From: Clostridium lacusfryxellense
GTDB taxonomy: Bacteria > Bacillota > Clostridia > Clostridiales > Clostridiaceae
Assembly: GCF_018861735.1 (NCBI RefSeq)
Contig: NZ_JAHLEB010000002.1
Coordinates: 124,001 to 188,000, forward strand
Direction: 5' to 3'
Length of the DNA: 64,000 nt
The position numbers were made by a program, and so were the translations under genes. The notes beneath the pieces were generated by a model, which was given only the letters and a program-made list of their open reading frames with translations, did not search any database and was not told where the DNA came from. Of the stretch, positions 12,822-21,198 are shown piece by piece; within the stretch, counting starts at the first letter, position 1, and every line of letters begins with the position of its first letter.

Positions 12822-14147
12822 ATGGATATTTTTGTAGATGTTCTAATAGTCGGAACAGGGGCAGCTGGGTTGTATGCTGCATTAAATTTAGACGATAACT
12901 TAAACATACTTTTAATAACTAAAGACTCTGTAGATCAATGTAATACGTCATTGGCACAAGGGGGGATATCAGTAGCTAGAGATGAAAAGGATTATGAACT
13001 GTTTATTCAAGATACGCTAAAGGCAGGAAAATTTAAAAATTCTAGAGAAGCCGTAAAAACTCTAGTATATGAGTCAATAGATAATATAAATAGAGTGAAA
13101 AACTATGGAGTTAGCTTTGATTTAGAAAATGGACAATTCCAATATACTAAGGAAGGTGCGCATAGTGTTAATAGAATTGTACACAACAAGGACGAAACTG
13201 GTAAAGAACTTTTTCTAGCCTTATTAAAAGAAATTAGAAGTAAAGAGAATGTTCGAATTTTTGAAAATACTACACTGCTTGATATTATTATTGAAGATAA
13301 TAAATGTATTGGAGCAATTATAACAAGGGGACGGTTAACAACAAATGTATATTCTAAGGAAACAATTTTAGCAACAGGTGGAATTGGAGGTCTATTTAAA
13401 AATTCAACTAATAGGAGGGGATTAACAGGTGATGGAATAGCAATTGCACTTAGGCATAACATTAAAACTTCTAATTTAGACTATGTTCAATTTCATCCAA
13501 CTGCATTATATGACGAAAACGAAAATTGTGAGAAATTTCTTATATCTGAGTCTCTAAGAGGCGAAGGCGCTAAACTTATAAATCAACAAGGCAAAAGATT
13601 TGTTGATGAACTTTTACCAAGAGATGTAGTAGCGAGGGCAGTTTATGATGAGGAGGAAAAATCAAGCAAACCCTTTGTCTTTTTAGATATTTCATTTAAA
13701 GAAAAGGAATACATTATAAATAGGTTTCCTGGGATTTACAAAAAATGTTTGGAAAGTGGTATAGATATTACAAAAGACAAAATCCCAGTAACACCTGTAG
13801 AACATTATCATATGGGAGGGATCGCTGTTGATCTGTTTTCTAGAACGTCCATGGAGCACTTATTTGCTTGCGGTGAAGTAAGTTGTACTGGTGTACATGG
13901 AGCAAATAGGTTAGCAAGTAACTCACTACTAGAAGCCCTCGTTTTTTCTCGAAGAGCTTCAGGGTTTATAAATAAATCCATTCTTATGGTTAATAGTTTG
14001 AAATCTAAAGAGAATGAGACTTTAGATTATGAAAATGAAAAATGCATAAACACTATTACTAACTATAGCGAAATTAATAAAAATATAATTATAGATAAAT
14101 TTAAGACAATGGGGGAGGGTATGAGGAATGAATTGGTTAATTATTGA
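12822..14147 (+). CDS. nadB: L-aspartate oxidase
   Basis: FAD enzyme that oxidises L-aspartate to iminoaspartate, passed to NadA. VLIVGTGAAGLYAAL at the N-terminus is the FAD-binding motif; TSLAQGGIS, HPTALY, and GVHGANRLASNSLLEALVF are succinate dehydrogenase/NadB family blocks. In an anaerobe fumarate is the likely electron acceptor. The ATG at 12822 is chosen (GAGGTGAT at 12811-12818); an upstream in-frame ATG lies inside nadA. At 441 residues it lacks most of the C-terminal helical domain of the ~530-residue E. coli enzyme, as other clostridial NadB do. Overlaps nadC by 20 bases. Confidence 0.94.
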   Translation: MDIFVDVLIVGTGAAGLYAALNLDDNLNILLITKDSVDQCNTSLAQGGISVARDEKDYELFIQDTLKAGKFKNSREAVKTLVYESIDNINRVKNYGVSFDLENGQFQYTKEGAHSVNRIVHNKDETGKELFLALLKEIRSKENVRIFENTTLLDIIIEDNKCIGAIITRGRLTTNVYSKETILATGGIGGLFKNSTNRRGLTGDGIAIALRHNIKTSNLDYVQFHPTALYDENENCEKFLISESLRGEGAKLINQQGKRFVDELLPRDVVARAVYDEEEKSSKPFVFLDISFKEKEYIINRFPGIYKKCLESGIDITKDKIPVTPVEHYHMGGIAVDLFSRTSMEHLFACGEVSCTGVHGANRLASNSLLEALVFSRRASGFINKSILMVNSLKSKENETLDYENEKCINTITNYSEINKNIIIDKFKTMGEGMRNELVNY

Positions 14148-14964
14148 TAATATTATAAGAGATTCAATAAAAGAAGATGTACCTCAAAACGATATTACAA
14201 CGGAATATATAGTAGGAGATGAGTCTAAATGCTCCGCTGATTTATTTGCGAAAGAAGATGGCGTAATTGCGGGACTGTTGGTATTTGAAAGAGTTTTTAA
14301 AATACTCGGCGACGTTAATATAGAATTTTTTAAACGAGATGGGGATATTGTTATTAAGGGGGAGTGCATTGCAAAACTGAGTGGAAATACAAAACATATA
14401 TTGATAGGGGAGAGAACGGCGTTAAACTATCTTCAAAGAATGAGTGGAATAGCTACGCTCACTAAAACTTATCTAGATAAATTAGTTGGCACTGGTGTAA
14501 AGATTTTGGATACAAGAAAAACAACTCCGAACATGAGGATATTTGAAAAATATGCAGTCAAAATTGGGGGAGGGTGTAACCATAGATACAACTTGTCTGA
14601 TGGTGTTCTAATAAAGGAAAATCATATCAGTGCTGCTGGAGGAATAAAAGAGGCCGTTAATATTATACGTAAGAATGTATCCTTCGTTAAAAAAATTGAA
14701 GTTGAGGTTGAATCGCTAGAGCAAATTAATGAGGCTTTAGAAGCAGGAGTTGATATTATAATGCTAGACAACATGGATTCCAAAACTATGATAAAGGCTG
14801 TAGAAATAATTAACAAAAAAGCTTTGATCGAAGCATCTGGTAATATAACTCTAGATAATATTGGTGAAGTAGCAAGCTGTGGAGTTGACTATATTTCTGT
14901 AGGGGCATTGACTCATTCTTTTACGGTTTTAGATATGAGTATGAAAAATTTGGTTAACAATTAA
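14128..14964 (+). CDS. nadC: Nicotinate-nucleotide pyrophosphorylase (carboxylating)
   Basis: 278 residues; turns quinolinate and PRPP into nicotinate mononucleotide, CO2 and pyrophosphate. The family blocks GERTALNYLQRMSGIAT, DTRKTTPNMRIFEKYAVKIGGGCNHRYNLSDGVLIKENHI and EVEVESLEQ are present with the substrate-binding R, K and H residues. Last gene of the operon, coupled by overlap to nadB, with a terminator after it. Confidence 0.96.
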   Translation: MNWLIIDNIIRDSIKEDVPQNDITTEYIVGDESKCSADLFAKEDGVIAGLLVFERVFKILGDVNIEFFKRDGDIVIKGECIAKLSGNTKHILIGERTALNYLQRMSGIATLTKTYLDKLVGTGVKILDTRKTTPNMRIFEKYAVKIGGGCNHRYNLSDGVLIKENHISAAGGIKEAVNIIRKNVSFVKKIEVEVESLEQINEALEAGVDIIMLDNMDSKTMIKAVEIINKKALIEASGNITLDNIGEVASCGVDYISVGALTHSFTVLDMSMKNLVNN

Positions 14965-15025
14965 GAAGTTTTGACTTACTATTTTAATCTGAGCAATAAA
15001 TTAAAAGTTTTATTTGTATATGATA

Positions 15026-15061
15026 ACAAAAGTATATATTGGAATCGATATATACTTTTGT
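15026..15061. terminator. Bidirectional terminator between nadC and the reductase-like gene
   Basis: Perfect 14-bp inverted repeat: ACAAAAGTATATAT (15026-15039) and ATATATACTTTTGT (15048-15061), loop of 8. T-rich on both strands, between convergent genes. Confidence 0.8.
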
Positions 15062-15092
15062 TTGTATTATCTATAAATAATGTTGAACGTCA

Positions 15093-15932
15093 TTAAATGT
15101 CAATATTACATTTTTCAATATAATTGCTTAGCCTATCATTCCAAGTCGGAATATCAATATCTAAAACGTCCTTTATATGAGAATTATTTACACAGGTATA
15201 CTTGGGCTCTTTTATAAGATTAGATAAAAGCTTGTCTGAGCTTACAATTAAGGGGATATCAAGGGCACTAAATTCTATTATACTATTTATAAGAGTTGAT
15301 TTTGATAAACAACCTTCATTGGTATAGTTATAGACACCATATTTTTTAGTGGCTAATAGTTTCTCGATTACCACAATTAAATCTTCGATATAAGTCATAG
15401 AAAGAGTAGGATTAGAAAATAGATAGATTGCTGTATGTTTTCCTTTTATAAGTTTCCTAACAAAACAATCATTGCCACCAAATATAGTTGAGGTTCGAAC
15501 AATGAAATATTTTTTGCAAATTGTTTGTATTAATTCTTCACCTCCTAGTTTACTCTTGCTATAAGCATTCATTGGGGTGCATACATCAACTTCACTGTAG
15601 GGTGATGACTTTATATCACCGTATACATCTGTGCTGGATAGGTACACTATGGGTATGTTAAGCTCATTGCAACAATGAGCGAGGTTTAACGTTCCTACAG
15701 TGTTTACGTCATAAGCTAAAGTCTCATTGTACTCGCAAATATATTTATTTGTAATGGCCGCAGTATGAATAACGACGTCAGGCTTTAATGAATTTAAAGT
15801 TTTTTCAGTTGATAATTTATCTGTAACATTAAGATCAGTTTTATCTAATCCATATACAGTATGTGATTTTGACAAGAAACTACAAAAATATGTTCCAACA
15901 TTACCCTTTGCACCAGTTATTAAAATATTCAT
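15093..15932 (-). CDS. NAD(P)-dependent sugar epimerase/reductase, RmlD-like
   Basis: 279 residues of the extended short-chain dehydrogenase family. The nucleotide-binding ITGAKGNVG is at residues 5-13; the active site is S99/S100-T101 with Y124 and K128 in AYSKSK. The overall plan (LNVTD, PDVVIHTAAIT, VYLSSTDVYG, VDVCTPMNAY) is closest to dTDP-4-dehydrorhamnose reductase. There are no other rhamnose or cell-wall sugar genes nearby, so the substrate is open. It is a single gene, convergent with nadC, with a good ribosome site (AGGAGGT). Confidence 0.78.
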   Translation of the reverse strand: MNILITGAKGNVGTYFCSFLSKSHTVYGLDKTDLNVTDKLSTEKTLNSLKPDVVIHTAAITNKYICEYNETLAYDVNTVGTLNLAHCCNELNIPIVYLSSTDVYGDIKSSPYSEVDVCTPMNAYSKSKLGGEELIQTICKKYFIVRTSTIFGGNDCFVRKLIKGKHTAIYLFSNPTLSMTYIEDLIVVIEKLLATKKYGVYNYTNEGCLSKSTLINSIIEFSALDIPLIVSSDKLLSNLIKEPKYTCVNNSHIKDVLDIDIPTWNDRLSNYIEKCNIDI

Positions 15933-16028
15933 ATATACCTCCTAAAAGTTCATGTTATTAGAGTATATGATGGAGTATTTTTAATATTAAAGAAATTATA
16001 AATTTTAACGACAGTTTTAAAAGGGATA

Positions 16029-16043
16029 AAGGGGACGGTTAAC
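16029..16043 (+). repeat. Left GGGGACGG repeat of the RAYT element
   Basis: AAGGGGACGGTTAAC, exact inverted match of 17386-17400. Motifs of the form GGGGACGGTT recur between genes in many Firmicute genomes. Confidence 0.8.
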
Positions 16044-16084
16044 AATTAATTGCTTAGTTGCCTAAATAATTGAGCATAAATGGT

Positions 16085-16102
16085 AAAGGGGAGACAGGTA
16101 AC
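16085..16102 (+). repeat. Imperfect second copy of the left repeat
   Basis: AAAGGGGAGACAGGTAAC, same direction as the copy at 16029-16043, spaced 56 bases; it differs by small insertions and one base. Confidence 0.55.
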
Positions 16103-16202
16103 AACTAATAGAGTAATTTATAGCAAATTTTTTTGATAAATGAATAAATTTTTGTTCTAAGGCTAGAATTTAAAGGAAAGTTTATGTGGAGAGGTGATTT
16201 TT

Positions 16203-17150
16203 ATGCCAAGAATGGCAAGAGTAAAAACGGAACAGTCTATATTTCATATTATGTGTAAAAGTATTAGTGAGGTACAATTATTCAAGGATTCAGATGATAA
16301 GGAGAAGTATTTATCACTTGTAAAGAAGTATAAAGAATTGTACAATTTTAAGATTTACGGGTATTGTATTATGAATAATCATTCACATTTAATAATTGAT
16401 GCTAATGGTTCAGATATCTCTAGGGTAATGCATGGAATAAATTTTTCATATGCAATGTACTTTAATAGAAAATATGAGAGAGAAGGACATCTTTTTAAGG
16501 ATAGATTTAAAAGCAAAATAGTTGATAACGACAGATACTTAATGACATTATCCTTATATATACATAATAATCCTAATGACATTTGTGAATACAAAAATTG
16601 CCCTGAGAAATATGCATTTTCAAGTCTATCAACATTTTTAGGGAAAAGACGTGACTCTTTTAGATTGGTGGATTATGGATTTGTTTTGAAACTATTTGGG
16701 AGCTGCATAAAAATAGCAAGAAAAAATTATTATAATCTTATATTTGTAAATAATGAAGAAAATTTGAATGAGGAATCTGAATTAAAGGATGAAATTAATT
16801 TGAAAGAAGATTTTGAATTTAAAGACGAAAAAACAGAGTATAAAAATGAAAGAAAAATAATTATAAGGAACTTTAAACCAGATGATGTGGTAGAATTTGT
16901 TTCACAAAAGATGAATATATCAAAGACTAAGATTCGCATGAAATATAGTAGAAATCTTGTTGAACCAAAAGCATTAATTGTTGTATTAATGAGAAGTCTT
17001 TGTAATTTCAAATCAAAAGAGATATGTAAAATACTTGGGAATATTACACAGGCTAGGGTATCAAAATTAAGTAGTATAGGAATTAATTTCATTGATACAA
17101 AAGAAAAGCATAAAAATATTATTGAGGAATTTATTAATTGTTATTCATAA
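16203..17150 (+). CDS. REP-associated tyrosine transposase (RAYT, IS200-like Y1 fold)
   Basis: 315 residues from the ATG at 16203 (GGAGAGGTGAT upstream; the GTG at 16194 is inside that site). The N-terminal half is a Y1 HUH nuclease: H60-S-H62 in MNNHSHLII and the likely catalytic Tyr119 in SLYIHNNP, in the order and spacing of TnpA-REP proteins. FNRKYEREGHLFKDRFKSKIV is a strong RAYT block. The C-terminal part (after about 220) resembles the DnaA-like helix-turn-helix found in many Firmicute RAYTs. Such enzymes nick single-stranded REP hairpins. The reading frame is intact, so the protein may be active. Confidence 0.88.
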   Translation: MPRMARVKTEQSIFHIMCKSISEVQLFKDSDDKEKYLSLVKKYKELYNFKIYGYCIMNNHSHLIIDANGSDISRVMHGINFSYAMYFNRKYEREGHLFKDRFKSKIVDNDRYLMTLSLYIHNNPNDICEYKNCPEKYAFSSLSTFLGKRRDSFRLVDYGFVLKLFGSCIKIARKNYYNLIFVNNEENLNEESELKDEINLKEDFEFKDEKTEYKNERKIIIRNFKPDDVVEFVSQKMNISKTKIRMKYSRNLVEPKALIVVLMRSLCNFKSKEICKILGNITQARVSKLSSIGINFIDTKEKHKNIIEEFINCYS

Positions 17151-17385
17151 AGTGTAGATTTAAATATACAAAGACTAATTACATTATTTATTATTGATAC
17201 AATAAATAAAAAATTTGCGTAATATAGATAACTTTTTTCAATTTTGAAAAGGTGGACATGCATCTAAAATAAAATATTTTTTGAATTAATGTAAAAACAA
17301 AAAAATGTTAGATTAACTATTGGATGAGGAAATAAACGCACACAAGGTTTATTAAAATTTTGAATTAAAATAAATATTAAAAAGC

Positions 17386-17400
17386 GTTAACCGTCCCCTT
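17386..17400 (-). repeat. Right GGGGACGG repeat of the RAYT element
   Basis: GTTAACCGTCCCCTT, the exact reverse complement of 16029-16043, 235 bases after the transposase stop. The rest of 17151-17385 is AT-rich and holds no gene I can support. Confidence 0.8.
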
Positions 17401-17428
17401 CTTAAATCTAACTAATAATTATTATTAG

Positions 17429-17457
17429 TTGAACAGCTTTGCTAAATGTGGTAAAAT
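17429..17457 (+). promoter_or_regulatory. Promoter of the flavo-diiron protein gene
   Basis: TTGAAC (17429-17434), a 17-base spacer and TAAAAT (17452-17457), 90 bases before the start codon and 28 bases past the RAYT element end. Confidence 0.65.
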
Positions 17458-17547
17458 GTATTAAATAGAAAAACATTAGATAGTTTTATGGTAGGCAGCA
17501 ATTAAGTTTATGGTGTTTACAAATAGAACTACAAGGAGGTTTTTAGA

Positions 17548-18723
17548 ATGAAAACAAAAGAGCTTAAAGAAGATATATATTGGATTGGTGTAAATGACCC
17601 AAATCTTAAGGTATTTGATATTATAATGGAAACAAAGAAGGGAACTACCTATAATTCATATTTAATTGATGATGAGAAAGTTGCAATAATTGATTCTGTA
17701 AAAAATGGTTTTTTTGAAGAATCTTTGGGCAAAATAAAAGGTGTTATTGGAGATAGAAAAGTTGATTATATAATTGTTCAACATACTGAATTAGATCATA
17801 GTGGTTCTCTAGGAAGGCTTTTAGAAGTTTATCCAGAAGCTGTTATTGTTGCTTCAAAAGCAGCTATAATGTATTTGAAAGAAATTATTAATAGAGATTT
17901 TAATAGCATAATTGCAGCAGGAGATATATCATTAGGCAAAAACACATTACAATTTATTTCAGCACCATTTCTACATTGGCCAGATACAATGTTCACATAT
18001 GCAAAAGAACAAAAAATATTGTTTACTTGTGATGTAATGGGTTGTCATTATTCACCATCTAACTGCATTACTGATGCATGCTCTGGTGATTATTTAGAAG
18101 AAATGAAATATTATTTTGATTGCATAATGGGACCATTTAAAAAATTTGTGAATGACGGGTTAGATAAAATTAAAGATTTAGAGTTAGATATGGTAGCGCC
18201 AAGCCATGGCCCTATTCACGTAGATGACATAAAAATGTATGTAGATCTTTATAGACAATGGGCTAAAATATATGAAATAAAAGAAAAAAATGTCCAGATT
18301 TTTTATGTTTCTGCATATCATAATACAGAAGCAATGGGAGAATATATAGCTAAAAAGATTAATGAAAGTGGTATAAAGGCACAAGCTCATGAAATAACAT
18401 CTATGAAATTGAGCGATATAGTAGAACTTATTGAAAAAGCATCTGGGATTATGATTGGTTCACCAACTATTAATCAAGATGCCGTGAAGCCTGCTTGGGA
18501 CGTTTTATCACTAGTATGTCCAATAACTAATAGAGGCAAAGCAGCTGCTGCTTTTGGTTCGTTTGGGTGGAGTGGAGAAGGAGTTCCAATGCTTACACAA
18601 AGATTAAAGTCTTTGAAATTTAAAGTTGTTGAGGAAGGACTTAAATTTAAATTTGTTCCTGACATCAAAGAATATGAATTAGCTGATAAATTTGTGGAAG
18701 AATATTTACAGATTTTAAAATAA
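17548..18723 (+). CDS. fprA: FprA-family A-type flavo-diiron protein
   Basis: 391 residues: a metallo-beta-lactamase-like domain (about 1-245) with a di-iron site, then a flavodoxin-like FMN domain (from about 250, [21 protein letters not shown]). The iron ligands of the family all appear: H79, E81, D83 (QHTELDH), H143 (LHWPD), D162 and H220 (PSHGP). It reduces O2 to water, or NO, with electrons from rubredoxin or its reductase, a key oxygen defence of clostridia. It is a single gene with its own promoter and terminator. Confidence 0.93.
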   Translation: MKTKELKEDIYWIGVNDPNLKVFDIIMETKKGTTYNSYLIDDEKVAIIDSVKNGFFEESLGKIKGVIGDRKVDYIIVQHTELDHSGSLGRLLEVYPEAVIVASKAAIMYLKEIINRDFNSIIAAGDISLGKNTLQFISAPFLHWPDTMFTYAKEQKILFTCDVMGCHYSPSNCITDACSGDYLEEMKYYFDCIMGPFKKFVNDGLDKIKDLELDMVAPSHGPIHVDDIKMYVDLYRQWAKIYEIKEKNVQIFYVSAYHNTEAMGEYIAKKINESGIKAQAHEITSMKLSDIVELIEKASGIMIGSPTINQDAVKPAWDVLSLVCPITNRGKAAAAFGSFGWSGEGVPMLTQRLKSLKFKVVEEGLKFKFVPDIKEYELADKFVEEYLQILK

Positions 18724-18747
18724 ATTTTAATTCAAATCTTTAATAAT

Positions 18748-18790
18748 AAAAAAGAAAATATCACTTAAAGTGAAATTTTTCTTTTTTTTT
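18748..18790 (+). terminator. Terminator after fprA
   Basis: Stem around TCACTT-A-AAGTGA (18761-18773), extended by A-rich and T-rich flanks, ending in CTTTTTTTTT (18781-18790). Confidence 0.8.
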
Positions 18791-18907
18791 ATAAAAATAA
18801 AAAAGATATATATGTAGTTGTTATAATTATGAGTATATAATAGTAAAAAATTTAATAAAGAAAGATTTTAATAAATAATTTACTAATGATACGTGGAGGT
18901 GATATAT

Positions 18908-19306
18908 TTGAATAAACAATATATAATAAATTTTTTGAATCAAAATGATTTAAATGATATAGTTGAAATTGAATATAAAAAAGAAACTATAGCACTTAAG
19001 TTTAAATATATCTATGATCATGTAGAAATGGAAGCTGCTACTTCTTATGCAAATGAAGAAGGTGATTTTAAACAAGATAAAGAAGATTGGTACGAAGAAT
19101 TTTTCTTACCTTATCTTAGCGATATTGCTGCAGATAATGTTGAAGATATAATGGAAGAATGTGCTGAAAAAATGGAAATTGAGTACGAATTCATTGGTTG
19201 TGATATATCTCAAGATGCATATGAATTTAATGAATTCGCTGTAGTATTTTATAATAAAGATTCAAATGTTGATATTGATGATATCTTAATTGAATTAGAT
19301 ATTTAA
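18908..19306 (+). CDS. Conserved-looking acidic protein of unknown function
   Basis: A 132-residue acidic protein (many D and E; pI clearly low) with no signal peptide or membrane segment. The TTG at 18908 is used, 4 bases after GGAGGTGAT (18895-18903); a GTG at 18893 overlaps that site and is not a start. I recognise no domain. A pattern of aromatic and acidic residues (KEDWYEEFFLPYLSDIAADNVEDIMEECAEKME) suggests a small alpha/beta fold. It is isolated between fprA and a Spo0E-like gene. Confidence 0.65.
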   Translation: MNKQYIINFLNQNDLNDIVEIEYKKETIALKFKYIYDHVEMEAATSYANEEGDFKQDKEDWYEEFFLPYLSDIAADNVEDIMEECAEKMEIEYEFIGCDISQDAYEFNEFAVVFYNKDSNVDIDDILIELDI

Positions 19307-19348
19307 TTAATTTTTATGTTAAATGGGATATATTAAAGAATGAACTTG

Positions 19349-19525
19349 TTAAGCCACTCTTTTTGAAGTGGCTTTAATTCTCTGGTACTTAACAATAACC
19401 TCATCTAATTGCTGACTGCAAGACACTACTATTTTGTCTGTAGGTTTTTTGAAGTTTAACAGGAAATGTAATATCATTCTTAAAGACTCCAATTCTCTCT
19501 TTATAATGTTTAATTTAACGTTCAT
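19349..19525 (-). CDS. Spo0E-family aspartyl-phosphate phosphatase
   Basis: A 58-residue two-helix protein. The signature S-Q-x-L-D near the middle of helix 2 (CSQQLDEVIVKYQ) is the Spo0E motif, and helix 1 (IIKRELESLRMILHFLL) fits the family. Such proteins dephosphorylate Spo0A~P and so delay sporulation. The ATG at 19525 is preferred; the ribosome site AGGAGGTGA is 11 bases upstream, and a GTG inside that site is in frame. The end of the gene forms a hairpin (AGCCACT/AGTGGCT, 19352-19373) that overlaps the stop codon. Confidence 0.82.
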   Translation of the reverse strand: MNVKLNIIKRELESLRMILHFLLNFKKPTDKIVVSCSQQLDEVIVKYQRIKATSKRVA

Positions 19526-19571
19526 ATATTCATCCCTCACCTCCTAATTATTGTTTTTATGGAGTAAATAT

Positions 19572-19600
19572 ATAATACCATAATATTCAAGGTATGTTAA
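19572..19600 (-). promoter_or_regulatory. Promoter of the Spo0E-like gene
   Basis: On the - strand: TTAACA (19600-19595), 17 bases, TATTAT (19577-19572). The rest of the gap to 19863 is AT-rich; near its end there is an extended -10, TGGTATAAT (19822-19830), for the small gene that follows. Confidence 0.55.
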
Positions 19601-19863
19601 ATTTTTTAAAAGTCATTTAAATATAAAAAAATACATAATAAACCATAAAGTTTCGAAACCTACAATAAAATAATGGTAAAAAATTACATAACGACACGCG
19701 CAGATGTTGAAAAAAGCTATTTGGTACAATATGTAAATGACGAAAAAAGTCTTAATTTTCTTGTTCTATTCTATAATATTTGGTATATGTTTGTATTTTG
19801 CTATTTATAAATAAAATACTTTGGTATAATTAAAAAAATGGCAATTATTTAGGAGTGATTAAT

Positions 19864-20031
19864 ATGGGTATAGATGAATTGACAAGCAGGATAAATTATC
19901 TCTATAAGAAAAGTAAGGAATCGGAACTTTCAAGTGAAGAAAAATTAGAGCAACAAGAATTAAGACAAAAATATATTGATAATGTTAAAAAGAATTTTAG
20001 ATCTCAATTAAATACAATAAAGAAAGTGTAA
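19864..20031 (+). CDS. DUF896 (YnzC-like) small protein
   Basis: A 55-residue protein, MGIDELTSRINYLYKKSKE at the start, then LSSEEKLEQQELRQKYIDNVKKNFRSQL, which is the DUF896/YnzC family pattern (two helices; the EE-x-x-EQ-x-x-LR-x-x-Y-I block). Found across Firmicutes; the B. subtilis member sits in an SOS operon, but no LexA box is visible here and the function is unknown. TAGGAGTGAT lies before the ATG. Confidence 0.85.
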   Translation: MGIDELTSRINYLYKKSKESELSSEEKLEQQELRQKYIDNVKKNFRSQLNTIKKV

Positions 20032-20148
20032 TATAATTGTATTTAAATAAGAGTAAATGAAGTTATAAAATTATAATAATAGCTTATCAATAAATAATAA
20101 ATAATAAATTTATAAATTAGTATAAATTAGTAGAAATGAGGGATTCTA

Positions 20149-21072
20149 ATGGCTGTGACTATAGAGGATTTAATAGAGCATTTTAAGTTGGAGGTTTTAG
20201 TAAAAGGCGAAAAAGGTAAGCAAATAGATGTTAGTGATATCAATAGACCAGGGCTTCAAATTGCTGGCTTCTATGAGTATTTTGGTAATAAGAGAGTTCA
20301 ATTAATAGGCATGGCAGAGTGGAGCTTTCTAGACTGCATGGAGGCTGACCTTAGGAAGAAACGGGTTAATAAATATTTTAAATTGGATACACCTTGCGTT
20401 ATCATCACTAGAGATTTGGAGCTTCATAAGGAAATTCTTGAAGCCGCGCAGGAAAACGGACGTTGGCTTTTAAGAACAAAATTAATTTCTACTAGATTTA
20501 TTAGCAAACTTACAAATTACTTGGATACAAAACTAGCTCCTGAAACTAGACTTCATGGAGTTCTAGTGGATGTTTATGGTATAGGGATACTATTAACTGG
20601 AGAAAGTGGTATAGGTAAAAGTGAGTGTGCGTTAGAACTCATAAAGAGGGGTCATAGGTTGATTGCTGACGATGCAGTAGACATTAAAGAAATTGATGGT
20701 GTGCTATTAGGTCATTGTCCATACATAACCTCTGGAATGCTTGAAGTAAGAGGTATGGGTATAATAGATATTCCAGCAATTTATGGTATGAGTTCCGTTC
20801 TAAATACTAAGACTATTAGTTTATACCTATCGCTTACACAATGGAACGAGAGTGAAGAATATGATAGACTTGGTATAGATAATCAATTTATGGATATTCT
20901 AAATGTACATTTAAGAAAAATTACAATCCCAGTAAGACCAGGTAGAAATATAGCAGTAATTATTGAAGCGGCAGCAGCCAATTATAGGTATAGCTTGAAT
21001 TCAAAGATAACGCCTGTTGAAACTATTAATATGAGAATAGAGGAAGTAAATGCAGCACGTAAAAATGAATAG
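20149..21072 (+). CDS. hprK: HPr kinase/phosphorylase
   Basis: 307 residues; phosphorylates Ser46 of HPr with ATP or pyrophosphate and reverses it, controlling carbon catabolite repression. Walker A GESGIGKS at 151-158, the catalytic H136 (RLHGV), the acidic pair in LIADDAV, and the HprK signature LEVRGMGIIDIPAIYG near 198-213 are all present. The N-terminal domain (1-130) is the regulatory part. It stands alone here. Confidence 0.96.
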   Translation: MAVTIEDLIEHFKLEVLVKGEKGKQIDVSDINRPGLQIAGFYEYFGNKRVQLIGMAEWSFLDCMEADLRKKRVNKYFKLDTPCVIITRDLELHKEILEAAQENGRWLLRTKLISTRFISKLTNYLDTKLAPETRLHGVLVDVYGIGILLTGESGIGKSECALELIKRGHRLIADDAVDIKEIDGVLLGHCPYITSGMLEVRGMGIIDIPAIYGMSSVLNTKTISLYLSLTQWNESEEYDRLGIDNQFMDILNVHLRKITIPVRPGRNIAVIIEAAAANYRYSLNSKITPVETINMRIEEVNAARKNE

Positions 21073-21198
21073 GTAAAAAACAGATTTGAAAGTACATATA
21101 ATGTGTTTTATTTAAAATTAGTAATTTCAATTGTAATTTAAGGGAATATTTAGAAATATATTAATATGTATAATATTTTTATTAAGGAGGTTGTAAAC

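Larger units (their letters stand above)
16029..17400 (+). mobile_element. RAYT element bounded by a perfect 15-bp inverted repeat
   Basis: AAGGGGACGGTTAAC at 16029-16043 and its exact reverse complement at 17386-17400 enclose one gene, a REP-associated tyrosine transposase. The unit is 1372 bases. A second, imperfect direct copy of the left repeat lies at 16085-16102. This is the layout of a REPtron or autonomous RAYT unit. No target-site duplication is obvious. Confidence 0.75.

Noticed and set aside
16203-17150. IS200/IS605 transposase TnpA
   Set aside because: At 315 residues with a DnaA-like C-terminal part and REP-type ends, it fits RAYT better; IS200 TnpA is about 150 residues.
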